Positions 16,355 to 25,809 are shown, numbered from the stretch's first letter. The stretch: 64,000 nt of DNA from Paenibacillus sp. TCA20 (GCF_000732325.1 NZ_BBIW01000010.1:1-64000), one strand, 5' to 3'. The notes: generated from the sequence alone by a model not told the origin. Made by a program: numbers and translations.

Positions 16355-16591
16355 TTAAGTATTCTTATTTTTTTCAGGTAATCCAAGAGCTTTACGCCCT
16401 TGATCAGTCACTGAGAAATAAGCATCTTCATCATCCCAGCCTGGGCGCTTACTGGCATAGCCTTTATGGACAAGATCGTTCCAATCTGCGTTGTTCGCAC
16501 GAGTAAAATAATGATTTCGTGTTTCATGCTCATGATAATTTAACCCAAGAGCATGTCTCATTTGATCACGTTGAGTTTTTGTTAGCTCCAT
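16355..16591 (-). CDS. Winged-helix-like small protein (78 aa)
   Basis: MELTKTQRDQMRHALGL ... WNDLVHKGYASKRPGW ... YFSVTDQGRKALGL has the shape of a small winged-helix domain with a 'vTdqGrkaLgl' wing seen in several phage proteins. It may bind DNA or act as an adaptor. The ATG lies within the end of the previous zinc-ribbon gene. Confidence 0.55.
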   Translation of the reverse strand: MELTKTQRDQMRHALGLNYHEHETRNHYFTRANNADWNDLVHKGYASKRPGWDDEDAYFSVTDQGRKALGLPEKNKNT

Positions 16592-16916
16592 ATTTAAGGT
16601 CCATCTCCTTGCTCATGTATTTTAACCAACAAGAGTGGCAAAACTTTTCTCCTAATTCGAGCAATGCTTCAGGAAAAGGATAAATATTGTCCTTAGTCCT
16701 GATATCGCTTGTTACGAATTTACAAGCATCACATTCTGAATGGATGATTTTAGTTGCAGTGAAGCTCGGGTGAAACTCTACATGCAACATAAACTCTTCT
16801 TCACAATGCTGGCAACACCATTCGGTTGTATTATCTGACGATAACCACCCATCGGAAAGAGCATCACGCACATCGTTTTTCCCGCCACAATACGGGCAAT
16901 TTACTTTATCGTACAA
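16566..16916 (-). CDS. Triple zinc-knuckle protein (116 aa)
   Basis: Four to five cysteine pairs: NCPYCGG, WCCQHC, CDACKF and FCHSCW, so at least two zinc ribbons. TTG start chosen because GGAG lies 8 bases upstream and the longer reading frame runs back into the previous gene. Confidence 0.6.
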   Translation of the reverse strand: MYDKVNCPYCGGKNDVRDALSDGWLSSDNTTEWCCQHCEEEFMLHVEFHPSFTATKIIHSECDACKFVTSDIRTKDNIYPFPEALLELGEKFCHSCWLKYMSKEMDLKYGANKNST

Positions 16917-16929
16917 TGCAAAAACTCCT

Positions 16930-17607
16930 TTATTCAAACGAAGGGTTGGTAAACTCTGTTTTATACTCATCTATAATGAGCTTTGATCCATTAGTAAACA
17001 TTTTGAAAATTGTTTCTTCAAGACCGTGAAGGCCACCCAGAATAACACTGTTGTCGAAACAGTTCTCGCCAATCATAGCGCCAGATACAATATTATCATC
17101 TAGGGTTATTCTATACTTACATTCATATTTAGATTTATCTTCTACCGGGTCCAAATAAACCCAAGTAAGACCTCCGGCGGTCTGATGTACATGAACTGAT
17201 ATCTCAGTGACTTCATCATACTCAAGCTCTCCAAGCTCCATTTCAAATTCAACCATTTCTTGGATCAATTCAGATAGCTTGTACTCATTTTTGCCGGTTC
17301 CAAGCATATCTTCAAGCTGCTCTTTTATTTTAGTAGAACCAACATCATGAATAGAACGATCGATTTCCTGTTTGATAATATTAAGAATGACATGGTTATA
17401 TGATGGAATGTCGAGCGACTTAAGATTAACATTGAGTAATTCTTCTACTTGTTTTTCTAATTCCTTGCCGAAAGTACTATAGGAGCGAAGAGAGCTTTCG
17501 ATAATTGACTTTATCGTACTCTTAAGCTGCTCCTTGATAATTGTTTCAACATATCCTTCTTCCTGCAGCTTTAGTAGCTCTTGATTAACCAATACATTTA
17601 AGTCCAT
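16930..17607 (-). CDS. Unknown protein (225 aa)
   Basis: Long helical N-terminal half (MDLNVLVNQELLKLQEEGY; KSIIESSLRSYSTFG) and a beta-rich C-terminal half (EISVHVHQTAGGLTWVYLD ... YRITLDD). Function not recognised. Driven by its own TTGTAA-18-TATAAT promoter with an operator over the -35, so a member of the TGTAAYGYRTTACA regulon. Confidence 0.6.
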   Translation of the reverse strand: MDLNVLVNQELLKLQEEGYVETIIKEQLKSTIKSIIESSLRSYSTFGKELEKQVEELLNVNLKSLDIPSYNHVILNIIKQEIDRSIHDVGSTKIKEQLEDMLGTGKNEYKLSELIQEMVEFEMELGELEYDEVTEISVHVHQTAGGLTWVYLDPVEDKSKYECKYRITLDDNIVSGAMIGENCFDNSVILGGLHGLEETIFKMFTNGSKLIIDEYKTEFTNPSFE

Positions 17608-17625
17608 GTGTATTGCACCTCATTT

Positions 17626-17655
17626 ATTATATTATGAAAAAGTAATGTGTTACAA
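17626..17655 (-). promoter_or_regulatory. Promoter TTGTAA-18-TATAAT with operator
   Basis: TATAAT at 17626-17631, TTGTAA at 17650-17655 (minus strand). Palindrome AGTAATGTGTTACA at 17641-17654 covers the -35, suggesting repression. Confidence 0.6.
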
Positions 17656-17880
17656 AGGTATTTTGGTATCAGGTTTAGACATATCTTGATCCGGAAGAAT
17701 TTCAGCATTCAAAAGCCATTTACGGAAGTAGCCAATATGCTCACCATGTAGCTGTTTGGAAGATGGCCTTTTATAAAAGACCATAATCCCTTCCATCCCA
17801 AGATATATGCGCTTTCTTTTACCTTTTTGCAGTACGGTTCCTGGCTTCATTACGTGAAGCTGAGCTAATGTTACGGCCAT
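17650..17880 (-). CDS. Small protein (76 aa), unknown
   Basis: MAVTLAQLHVMKPGTVLQKG resembles the start of small SH3-like folds and is close to the MTAMTVEDMYAMKPAGS start of the 72-residue gene at 3.4 kb; the two may be distant paralogues. Strong GGAGGGG site. Overlaps the upstream gene by 62 bases. Confidence 0.55.
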   Translation of the reverse strand: MAVTLAQLHVMKPGTVLQKGKRKRIYLGMEGIMVFYKRPSSKQLHGEHIGYFRKWLLNAEILPDQDMSKPDTKIPL

Positions 17881-18271
17881 GACGTCCCCTCCTTTTATTT
17901 ATCTTTTCGGCATTCTCATGCATCTTTCTTAGCTCTTCTCTCATTGAAAGTACGCATTCTCTTGTACGAAAGCCATCATCAATTCTTCCATCTTCGTGTG
18001 AAATGCTGGCCAGCATTTCAGCTTTTCGAAGAACCTGCTCATGATGTTTTAAAAATGGGATTCCAGTTCTCTGATCAATGGAAACCTCATAATAGTCAGC
18101 CTCGCGCGACACAAAATCAACCGTATCTGGCTCTTTATGTGGATCCTTGCTATTCGCAGCCCCACAGTACATACACACATCAGGAAGATTATTTCTCATA
18201 TCCATCAAAGCCCAGAATGTATTATTGCACTCTTTGCAATGCATTAGATATCTTTCGATCTTGATGCTCAT
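17819..18271 (-). CDS. Zinc-ribbon protein, basic C-terminus (150 aa)
   Basis: HCKECNNTFW and CMYCGAAN make a zinc ribbon in the first 45 residues. The tail is strongly basic (INKRRGRHGRNISSAS), suggesting nucleic-acid binding. The ATG overlaps the primase stop by four bases, so it is translated with the primase and may assist it. Confidence 0.65.
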   Translation of the reverse strand: MSIKIERYLMHCKECNNTFWALMDMRNNLPDVCMYCGAANSKDPHKEPDTVDFVSREADYYEVSIDQRTGIPFLKHHEQVLRKAEMLASISHEDGRIDDGFRTRECVLSMREELRKMHENAEKINKRRGRHGRNISSASRNEARNRTAKR

Positions 18272-19635
18272 CTGACCATAAACACACCTTTCTCCTGATA
18301 GTGCGAAACATGTGCCTGGATAGATTCATAGTTGATTCCAAACAATTCGGATGCTTGGCGAACATAAATATCCTTTTCAACAGGATCTTCGATGCTGCTG
18401 AGTACTTCAATTACTTTCCGCATGCGCTCATTTTGTAAGCCGCTTATTCTTGACTGATGATATACAATCTCGTCATGTGTTTCTTGATAAATTCGTTTTA
18501 GTCGATATTGGTTAACGGGTATGGTGTATCTCTCGATAAAGCGAACAAATGAGTCATCAACCATATTAAAATTATCACAAACAGTGCAAGGATCAAGTCC
18601 TGGAGAGAGTGCAAGAACAAGTGGTTCAATACCATTTTCTTTTAAGATTTTAGAATCACGCTGTATGGCAGCTTCACCTGCAGGATCACCATCACGCATG
18701 ATTATCGCACTCTTTGCTCCTGCCCGTTTTAATAACTTGACCTGATTTAATGTGAGCGCTACGCCCATTGTAGCAACGGCATGCTGCGCCCCGTATTTAT
18801 GAAGCTTAATTATATCAGTCCAACCTTCAACAATAATAGCAACACCAAATCTGCGTATAAAATCTTTAGCAATGTGAATACCATATAGATGATCGCCTTT
18901 TACAAACTCAGGATAAGGGTGATTAGCATAGTTTGGATCGTCTTTCTTAAGGCCGATTCGATCTAAGTATTTAACAATAGTCGGTTTGTTATCCGACTTA
19001 AGCTGATCATTTTTTGCTTTGAAAACATTATCAGGAAGCAATACTCGACCCGTAAAACTGACCAAATTGCCCCAATAATCATAAAGTGAAAAGACAATGC
19101 GATCTTTGGTATTTCGAAAATCATAAACTTGATCATCGCCTAATCCTAAATTCCAAAGTTTGATATCATTAATATCGAAACCCCGATTGTATAGATAATT
19201 AAGTCCTTCAGTGCTCTCTAGCAAGCGGTCATGAAACCGCCTGCCAGATTCTTCACAATATTGCACCCACTGAGATCTGATATTCTCTCTTTTAGCTTCT
19301 TCGGGATTCATCGGCGGCAATGGAATATTTAGAAAACTGGAGAGCCATTCGATCGCACCGCCCATATTCACATTTAAGATGCCTTTTAAAAAGCCATAAA
19401 CATCGGATGCTTGTACCGTACTATGGTTTTTCGATCCAGCTCCGCAAGCATGACAATAAAACGTCTGAGTATCTGGACGAATTTGCATCGAAGGTGAATG
19501 ATCGTTGTGAAATGGGCATATCCCAAATACATTACTTCCCATAGGAGTAAGTGTTGCGAACTGACTGATGACTTGGACAATATCAGCTTTCTCTTTCAAT
19601 TCTGACTTAAAATTATCTGGGTAAAATGCAGACAC
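18268..19635 (-). CDS. dnaG: DnaG-type primase
   Basis: 455-residue primase that lays RNA primers for replication. N-terminal CHC2 zinc finger (CPFHNDHS near residue 39, CHACGAG near 61), then the RNAP-basic domain, then a TOPRIM fold with VAIIVEGWTD near 265 and MRDGDPAGEAA near 312 holding the catalytic Glu and Asp-x-Asp. The C-terminal helicase-binding part is short and divergent, so it may pair with a phage helicase. GTG start set by GGAGG 8 bases upstream; an earlier GTG is inside that site. A post-stop hairpin of the previous gene lies just upstream. Confidence 0.92.
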   Translation of the reverse strand: MSAFYPDNFKSELKEKADIVQVISQFATLTPMGSNVFGICPFHNDHSPSMQIRPDTQTFYCHACGAGSKNHSTVQASDVYGFLKGILNVNMGGAIEWLSSFLNIPLPPMNPEEAKRENIRSQWVQYCEESGRRFHDRLLESTEGLNYLYNRGFDINDIKLWNLGLGDDQVYDFRNTKDRIVFSLYDYWGNLVSFTGRVLLPDNVFKAKNDQLKSDNKPTIVKYLDRIGLKKDDPNYANHPYPEFVKGDHLYGIHIAKDFIRRFGVAIIVEGWTDIIKLHKYGAQHAVATMGVALTLNQVKLLKRAGAKSAIIMRDGDPAGEAAIQRDSKILKENGIEPLVLALSPGLDPCTVCDNFNMVDDSFVRFIERYTIPVNQYRLKRIYQETHDEIVYHQSRISGLQNERMRKVIEVLSSIEDPVEKDIYVRQASELFGINYESIQAHVSHYQEKGVFMVR

Positions 19636-19661
19636 CAGGTGCACCTCCTTATTTAATTTTC

Positions 19662-19688
19662 AAAAAGCCCCTGCCGGCGTAAGGCGGC
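19662..19688 (-). terminator. T-W-A-C-loop hairpin, post-stop element
   Basis: GCCGCC-TTAC-GCCGGC then AGGGGCTTTTTG, right after the stop of the 351-residue gene (minus strand). Confidence 0.6.
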
Positions 19689-19691
19689 CTG

Positions 19692-20747
19692 TTACTCCTT
19701 GCGGACAGCAAGTAAGAACAGCTCTTTAACTTTTTCGCCAATGTCTTTACGTAGTTCTGTTTTCTGTAAAAACATAGTATGGGCTGGTTGCTCAACAAAA
19801 TTATCAACAGTAAAAAGTAAACTTTGATATATGTTTTTTGCTTTTTGCTCTACATCATTATTTTTAGTTTTCTTCGAACTCATTTCATTAATTGTTTCGT
19901 TCATGGTAGTGATTTGATCTTGTAAATTTTTAATTTGTTCGAGATTTTGATTTCTCTCTTCGATCAAAGCTTGAATAAATTTTTTCTCTTCGATGGTAGA
20001 TAATTGATCAGTTAAATCTTTAAAAAACATTTGTATTTGAGTTAAGCTTTCAACAGCAACAGATAAAATTTCTCGATCATCTTTCTCCAACATTGTTTGA
20101 GCAGATGATGATCTTGATTTAGCCTGAAACTCTCTAATTTGATCATCTAATGATTTCTCTCTCTCGACTATAGAACGTGTAAAAGAATCATCTTCATTAT
20201 GATTATTACTATCGTCTTCGTCTTTAATTTTATCTAAATAATCATCTTGTGAAGGAATGTTTTGTTTTAAAATTTCCTCATTTTTTAAATCAGGAGTCTC
20301 ATTTATCTGCTCATTATTTTCAAAATTCGAAGTTTCTTTAATAATTGTATTTTCATCTATATGTTCATTATTTTTAGTTTCATTCTCTGCTGAGATTATG
20401 GATTTTGGTAAATTAAGATGATTCATACTGTCTTTAATTTTTTGCATAAAGTTTTCATCATTTATTGCAGGATATACCAATTTAGACTTAGGTTCTTCTT
20501 TTTGACTCATTAAACTAGAAGACAGACGATATATTTTTTTCTTATGTGGTCCTGTTCGTCCAGTATCAACTAATTTCCCTTCATCCGAAAGCACACGTAA
20601 ATGATGTGTGATTGAAGCGGTTGAGACTTCAAATTCCTGACTAAGAACGGTTGGAGATACATGAATATCTCCAACATCATCAGCCATGGTTTTTAAATGT
20701 TCGAGTAGGGTCTTCCTATCCACCTTTTTTTGTGGTGCAGCACTCAT
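19692..20747 (-). CDS. Winged-helix protein with long coiled coil (351 aa)
   Basis: An ArsR-type winged helix (about residues 10-75, VSTASITHHLRVLSDEGKL), then an acidic, asparagine-rich linker and a coiled coil (KKFIQALIEERNQNLEQIKN) with a final helix bundle. The layout fits a DNA-binding initiator, partition or nucleoid adaptor as well as a repressor. Next to the primase and helicase genes, so a role at the origin is possible. The linker is far richer in A+T than neighbouring genes. Confidence 0.65.
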   Translation of the reverse strand: MSAAPQKKVDRKTLLEHLKTMADDVGDIHVSPTVLSQEFEVSTASITHHLRVLSDEGKLVDTGRTGPHKKKIYRLSSSLMSQKEEPKSKLVYPAINDENFMQKIKDSMNHLNLPKSIISAENETKNNEHIDENTIIKETSNFENNEQINETPDLKNEEILKQNIPSQDDYLDKIKDEDDSNNHNEDDSFTRSIVEREKSLDDQIREFQAKSRSSSAQTMLEKDDREILSVAVESLTQIQMFFKDLTDQLSTIEEKKFIQALIEERNQNLEQIKNLQDQITTMNETINEMSSKKTKNNDVEQKAKNIYQSLLFTVDNFVEQPAHTMFLQKTELRKDIGEKVKELFLLAVRKE

Positions 20748-20822
20748 ACTTAGGCCTTCCTTCCCATATCTTCGTTATTTTTACTCCCCCACTCGATTAT
20801 AAACCATTAGATTAAAATTATG

Positions 20823-22812
20823 CTAATTATTTGGTTTTAGCTCGTGCCTCATCACTAGCTCTTCAGGAAGTTCATCTAAAAATCGGGAAGGATCCTGAGA
20901 GGTTTTGCCCCCACGATAGTTTGTACGTTCTCGAGTAGATGTCAACATGATCTGATTTTCAGCTCTTGTAACGAGAACATATGCCAGGCGTCTTTCTTCC
21001 TCCAAGTCTTCTGGAGAATAGCTGCGGAATGATGGGAAAATGCCTTCATTCATTCCAACGCCAAAGACAACTGGAAACTCCAAACCTTTACTTCCGTGAA
21101 TAGACATCATGCGCACGGCGTTTTCCTTTTCTTTATTGTCGAAATCCATGAGCAGGGATATTTCTTGCATAAAATCGGTGAGTGATTTATCTGGATTTTC
21201 ATCCTTATAGCGCTCGACTAATCGAAGGAACTCATTAATATTATCAACTTTCTCCTCTGCCTCTTTATTATTTTTCGAAGTCCACATCGCCATGTAACCG
21301 CTCTGCTCAAGAACATAATGAACATATCTTCTGATATCCATGTGCTTCATTGAATCAAAATGATCCAACATGCCAAGAAAGTCTCTGACTTTGCCTCTAG
21401 GGCCTTTCTTGATTACAGAAATATCATCGACATTTTTTATTGCTCGAGAAACGCTGACTTTATGTTCATTTGCATAGTCAACGATATGATTGATCGTCGT
21501 GTCACCAATGCCGCGAGAAGGCTTATTCATAATTCGAATTAGAGCACCATCGTCTTTACGGTTGACGATCGATTTCAAATAAGCAACGATATCTTTGATT
21601 TCTTCTCGTTGGAAGAAGCCGGTGCCTCCCACGACTTTATAAGGAATCATATTGTGCATGAACATTTGTTCAAACGGTGCAGACTGATCATTAGTTCTGT
21701 AAAGAATCGCAAAATCACCATATGAATGAGTGCCAGCTTTAACCATCTTCTGAATTTGAAAGGAAACGAAAGCTGCTTCAGCATGCTCATTCTGTGTTTT
21801 CATAATAAGGATAGGATGTACATTGAGTTCCGGATTGTTTGGCCACAAGCTCCAATCTCATGTGGCTATTCTGTTTCATCAGTTCATTGCCGGCACGAAC
21901 AATAACATGGTTCGAGCGATAGTTTGTAGAAAGCCTTACGGTCGTACAAGGGAAATACTGAGATTCAAACGATAGAATCAGATTTACAGCAGCTCCTCTA
22001 AATTTGTAGATCGACTGCTGCGGATCTCCAACAACAAATAAATTATTATGTGGAAATGCCAGCAAGCGAAGCAAATGATATTGTGCATGGTTTGCATCTT
22101 GATACTCATCGGAAAGAACAAATTTAAAACGATTTTGCCAGTAGTTGCAAGCATCCGGAAATTCCTCAAGAAGCTTTACAACGTTCATAATCAAGTCACC
22201 AAAATCCATCGCATTCATCTCTTTAGCAAGGAGCTGGAAGTCCTGATAAACAAGAGCACACATTTGGTCATTTGCGCTTTCAGCTTGTTCATGAAGGCAA
22301 TACTCAGGAGTAAACAAGTTATTCTTAGCTTGGTCAATATAATGTAAGGCCAAACCTGGTTTTGTATTTTCATCAACGTTTAGTTTCTTATAAATACGCT
22401 TGATCAGATCAAGAGAGTCACCGGTATCCATAATCGTAAAGTTGCTTTCATATCCAAGTAGATGACCATGCTTACGCAGGATACGAACACAAAGTGAATG
22501 GAAGGTTCCCATCCATAGGTCACGTACTGCTTCCTCACCAACAGCTTTTGCAATACGCTCTTTCATTTCTTTGGCAGCCTTATTCGTAAACGTGGCTACA
22601 AAGATGCTGGACGCCTTTTCACCATGCGCCAGTATATTAGCGATCCGATTTGTCAGTGTCTTTGTTTTGCCGCTGCCAGCCCCTGCAAGAACCAATACCG
22701 GTCCATAGATAGCTTCAGCTGCCATGCGCTGCTCGGGATTTAACTCATCCAGTAACTCTTTAACCTTATCCATTGATATAACATTGTTGATTACTCTCTC
22801 CTCAGTAGCCAT
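20823..22812 (-). CDS. UvrD/PcrA-type superfamily 1 helicase, interrupted by a +1 frameshift
   Basis: Unwinds DNA 3' to 5' in repair and replication. The first frame (22812-21787) holds Walker A GAGSGKT, DEYQDANHAQ and GDPQQSIYKFRGA. The second (to 20823) holds YRTNDQSAPFE, the SIHGSKGLEFPVVF motif V and VLVTRAENQIML. Neither is complete alone. Joining after MRLEL (codon CTT at 21847-21849) by skipping one base gives MRLELWPNNPEL, matching the family's 'LwT.n' segment, for about 663 residues in all. GGAG sits directly before the CTT. This could be programmed shifting, a real mutation or a sequence error. Confidence 0.85.
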
Positions 22813-22855
22813 TCATGTCCCTCCTAAAATAAATCATAAAGCTTCCTTTATGTAG

Positions 22856-22879
22856 AAAAGCCGCGGTTAGGCGGCTTTT
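22856..22879 (-). terminator. Intrinsic terminator
   Basis: AAAAGCCGC-CTAACC-GCGGCTTTT on the minus strand, a perfect 9-bp stem, between the 71-residue gene and the helicase. Confidence 0.75.
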
Positions 22880-22899
22880 ATGTTCATATTCATCATCTG

Positions 22900-23115
22900 T
22901 TAAGGAGCAACCGGCTCTGTCGGCTCGGCAGCTTCTTCTTGCATTGCTTCTTTAAATCGTTTACGGAACGCATTTGCATGCTGATCAGTAATTTCAAGGT
23001 TACGTTTATAATCGGTGCCGCCGCCAGCAAGAGTACCTACGTAACTCTTCTCTGCGCCAACATAGCGTTTAAGAACATCCTCGAAAACTGCTTCCATTTT
23101 TTCGATGTTCGCCAT
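22900..23115 (-). CDS. Small helical protein (71 aa), unknown
   Basis: MANIEKMEAVFEDVLKRYVG, an alanine- and glutamate-rich end (EEAAEPTEPVAP). The ATG was preferred over an upstream GTG that touches the ribosome site. Controlled by an operator at 23141-23154. Confidence 0.55.
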   Translation of the reverse strand: MANIEKMEAVFEDVLKRYVGAEKSYVGTLAGGGTDYKRNLEITDQHANAFRKRFKEAMQEEAAEPTEPVAP

Positions 23116-23140
23116 TCGTTTCACATCCTTTATCCCAAAA

Positions 23141-23154
23141 TGTAATGCATTACT
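23141..23154 (-). promoter_or_regulatory. Operator TGTAATGCATTACT
   Basis: Palindrome just downstream of a TAAAAT-type -10 box and upstream of the 71-residue gene. Confidence 0.55.
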
Positions 23155-23180
23155 ATTTTAGCATAAAGGGTGCTAGGGTG

Positions 23181-24767
23181 CTATCTTCTTTTTGCTTGAT
23201 CAATTAGATCAGGATAAAGCAATTGAAGCTGGCGATAGACTTCTTCAAATGTCTCTCGAATATCCCACTGTGCTTCTTCCGTTGTTCTCAGATTGATAAG
23301 GTGGTAAGCCTCCCACAAATCAAAGTGAGCCACAATGCGGCGGCGGTGAGTGTTTAAGACAACATATGGAGCTGTGTAGTCATGTCCTGCTGTGCTTAGT
23401 AACTTGTCATGAAGCGCTTCAGCTTTCTCTGCAAGATCAAAGAGCAATCCTTGCAAACCTGCTTCAACAATACGAGGCGGAATCGTAACGCCGTTATAAG
23501 GAGAAGGCTGGTTATAAATAAAGTCAGTCTTTCTGTTATGACGAAGCAGCTGATGCCAGTTAGCCTCAGACACAAGAAGTTCGAAGGCGAAGTCGATCCC
23601 ACGGAAAGAATCCGGTGGCGTGTCATGCTTGCCGATTTCAAAAAGCATTTCTTTAATAATCTCAGTTGGATTAGTAATATTCTCTGCTCGACGCATAGCT
23701 TCCTCATAAGGAATGCCACTCTCTTGCACAATAGCTTCGGCAACAATTGTTTCTATCGCCTTTTTAGGCGAAGGTCCTTTGATTAATGTCGCCAGATTAC
23801 TTACCTTGGTTGCACCAGGTTGATCAGCAAAACGATGCTTAATACGCTGCTTGCTGTTCACTTTATATTGAGAAGGTACAGCATGCTTTAGCAATGTTGG
23901 GAGAACTTTAGTGATCTCCGTTTTCAGATCGCCAGCAAGCTTAATAACCTCTGGATAGGAGCTTGTGTAGAGATTGGCGATGCCATCCCGCCAAGTACGT
24001 CCGTTTGCCGTCATGCCCAGCTGAGTATGCATAGCCAGTGGAAGTGCGTATCGCGCATCTTCAAATGCAAGCTTCATGAGATTAGCTTCATATTTTTCTT
24101 GCCATCCAAAAGATTGAGGAAAAATTTTGCCCTTATCTTTTTCGATAAGATGCTTAAATACGCCATCAATTAATTGCTCGAAAACATCGTAACATTCGTT
24201 CATAAAGTCTTGGAACTCTTGCCAAAGCGGGTTAGACACCATGTCTCTAGTAATCCCATTAGGATTAGGAATCGACTTGGGCACCGGATTGTACCAATCG
24301 CCTCTCTGAGGCTTCTGATAGCGCTGAGAATACTCAGTAATGGAATAGAAGGTGTTAGACAGTTCCAGCTCTGCAGAAGCCAGTCTGGACACTTTCTCAA
24401 TGCCCACATGAGCATTGGCATGTTCCGCTACACTGCTGTGGCCATAAGACACAGTCCATTTCTCGTGGAAGTCTTGGGCTTTCTTTGAAAGCTTCTCGAA
24501 GGAATCCTTACCTTGATAATCGCTTGCATTGATGAGCCCATCTTGAATAGCTTTTAGTAAGTGTTCCTTGAATGACTTTGGTGATCGGCTCACCCAGGCA
24601 AACAAGACAGCTATAAACTCCTCTGTGAGATTCGTTACCGCATATACATTTCCATCCGGATTTGTCACAAATGGAGTAATATCCGGTAGTGCTGTCAGAT
24701 CAAGTTCTTGCTCTTTAGCAACCGTCTGACTTTTTGTAGTGCGTCTAGTTCTTTTTTGTTCGGTCAC
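23181..24767 (-). CDS. thyX: FAD-dependent thymidylate synthase, tandem-domain
   Basis: Makes dTMP from dUMP using FAD and methylene-folate. The N-terminal half holds SYGHSSVAEHANAHVG and SITEYSQRYQ, the ThyX signature region. The C-terminal half has a second, degenerate copy (WHQLLRHNRKTDFIYNQPS). At 528 residues it is about twice the single-domain length, as in other long phage ThyX proteins. GTG start with AAGGAG 8 bases upstream. With the NrdG-like gene nearby it points to phage control of DNA precursors. Confidence 0.82.
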   Translation of the reverse strand: MTEQKRTRRTTKSQTVAKEQELDLTALPDITPFVTNPDGNVYAVTNLTEEFIAVLFAWVSRSPKSFKEHLLKAIQDGLINASDYQGKDSFEKLSKKAQDFHEKWTVSYGHSSVAEHANAHVGIEKVSRLASAELELSNTFYSITEYSQRYQKPQRGDWYNPVPKSIPNPNGITRDMVSNPLWQEFQDFMNECYDVFEQLIDGVFKHLIEKDKGKIFPQSFGWQEKYEANLMKLAFEDARYALPLAMHTQLGMTANGRTWRDGIANLYTSSYPEVIKLAGDLKTEITKVLPTLLKHAVPSQYKVNSKQRIKHRFADQPGATKVSNLATLIKGPSPKKAIETIVAEAIVQESGIPYEEAMRRAENITNPTEIIKEMLFEIGKHDTPPDSFRGIDFAFELLVSEANWHQLLRHNRKTDFIYNQPSPYNGVTIPPRIVEAGLQGLLFDLAEKAEALHDKLLSTAGHDYTAPYVVLNTHRRRIVAHFDLWEAYHLINLRTTEEAQWDIRETFEEVYRQLQLLYPDLIDQAKRR

Positions 24768-25068
24768 GATCGGTCTCCTTCGCTTTTTTAATAAAAACTA
24801 CATCCTTGTACATCATCATGAAACCAACACCCATCAATATACCGTTAATTATGTCTAAAACCGATTCTGCTGTTGATACTGCTCTCATGTTCCAGCCAAA
24901 GGCGGCAGTATACATAATATTTACTATAAACATTGTTGCAGCCAGAAGGGCTCCTCTATCTCGATGCCGCTCTGATCCAGGCTTCCGAGGCAAAACCTTC
25001 GAAAGCCCAATCAGAACACTTACAGAAAAAGATAAATAGACATAAGTCCAAAATATAGTGTCACTCAT
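24745..25068 (-). CDS. Membrane protein, three helices (107 aa)
   Basis: Hydrophobic segments at about residues 6-24 (TYVYLSFSVSVLIGL), 43-58 (LLAATMFIVNIMYTA) and 70-90 (DIINGILMGVGFMMM), with charged ends. No family recognised. No clear ribosome site; it starts just after the DUF2997 stop, so coupled to it. Confidence 0.6.
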   Translation of the reverse strand: MSDTIFWTYVYLSFSVSVLIGLSKVLPRKPGSERHRDRGALLAATMFIVNIMYTAAFGWNMRAVSTAESVLDIINGILMGVGFMMMYKDVVFIKKAKETDRDRTKKN

Positions 25069-25274
25069 TAGTCTAGGCTGTTGAACACATCAGTGATGCC
25101 GCCACCATCGTAATACTCAGGTTTTTTGCCTTCATCAACCATTGTGCCATTTTGAGACAAATGAACTTCGATATCCTTGGTGATCTTCGTGCAATCTGCA
25201 CCTTCACCATTCAAAACTTCAAATGCCACGCCGCCTTCTTTACCAATAGTAAACTTTACTTTTCTCTCTTGCAT
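25068..25274 (-). CDS. DUF2997-family protein (68 aa)
   Basis: MQERKVKFTIGKEGGVAFEV, then GADCTKITKDIEVHL, matches the compact DUF2997 pattern as remembered. In cyanobacteria and other bacteria this family sits beside DUF1257 (Ycf35) and a Ycf46 AAA ATPase, as here. Biochemical role unknown. Good GGAGG site. Confidence 0.7.
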   Translation of the reverse strand: MQERKVKFTIGKEGGVAFEVLNGEGADCTKITKDIEVHLSQNGTMVDEGKKPEYYDGGGITDVFNSLD

Positions 25275-25310
25275 GTTGAATACCTCCGATTTAATGAATA
25301 GTTTTATTAA

Positions 25311-25709
25311 TTAGGACCAAGTAGAAGCGACTAGCTCCAATTCTCCGGCATCGCTATGAGTGATGCTCTCGAAATCGACAGAGAAACCGTTAGATTCGCA
25401 CATATCAATAACCATGTACTTGTCATGCAGCTGAGCTACTTGATTAGTGAATTGCTTTTCAGAGAAGCCAGTCATAAACCAGTCAGCTACGCATTCGAGT
25501 TTGGTTTTTCCGTCAACAGCGTTCTCTTGGAAGCCGATTGGCTGCAGCTTTCCGTTTGTATCGACAACAGCCAGAACTACATTGCGAGACTGCTTGTAGT
25601 AGTCAATGATTGTCGTGTTTTCTTTGTATCCAAGGCCCATTTCAGTAAGAGCCTTCTTAACGAACTCGACATTATTTACTTCACATTTGTAAGCTTGAAA
25701 GTGAGACAT
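25311..25709 (-). CDS. DUF1257 (Ycf35-like) protein
   Basis: 132 residues starting MSHFQAYKCEVNNVEFVKKA; this start, the NVVLAVVDTNGKLQPIGF strand pair and the length fit the Ycf35/DUF1257 family of chloroplast genomes and cyanobacteria. Function unknown in any organism as far as I know. Between Ycf46-like ATPase and DUF2997 genes, giving a three-gene module. TAGGAGG ribosome site. Confidence 0.75.
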   Translation of the reverse strand: MSHFQAYKCEVNNVEFVKKALTEMGLGYKENTTIIDYYKQSRNVVLAVVDTNGKLQPIGFQENAVDGKTKLECVADWFMTGFSEKQFTNQVAQLHDKYMVIDMCESNGFSVDFESITHSDAGELELVASTWS

Positions 25710-25809
25710 ATTGATAATTCCTCCTAGGATATATTAAGTGCGCCCTAACCCCTCCGTCATGCGCTTGCCGTTGCGGCACCCAATTCGCGCCGTATGGTTC
25801 CCCAAAAAC

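Noticed and set aside
25734..25805. 23-codon frame between DUF1257 and the 120-residue gene
   Set aside because: Reads plausibly (glycine/arginine-rich) but has no Shine-Dalgarno; left out.
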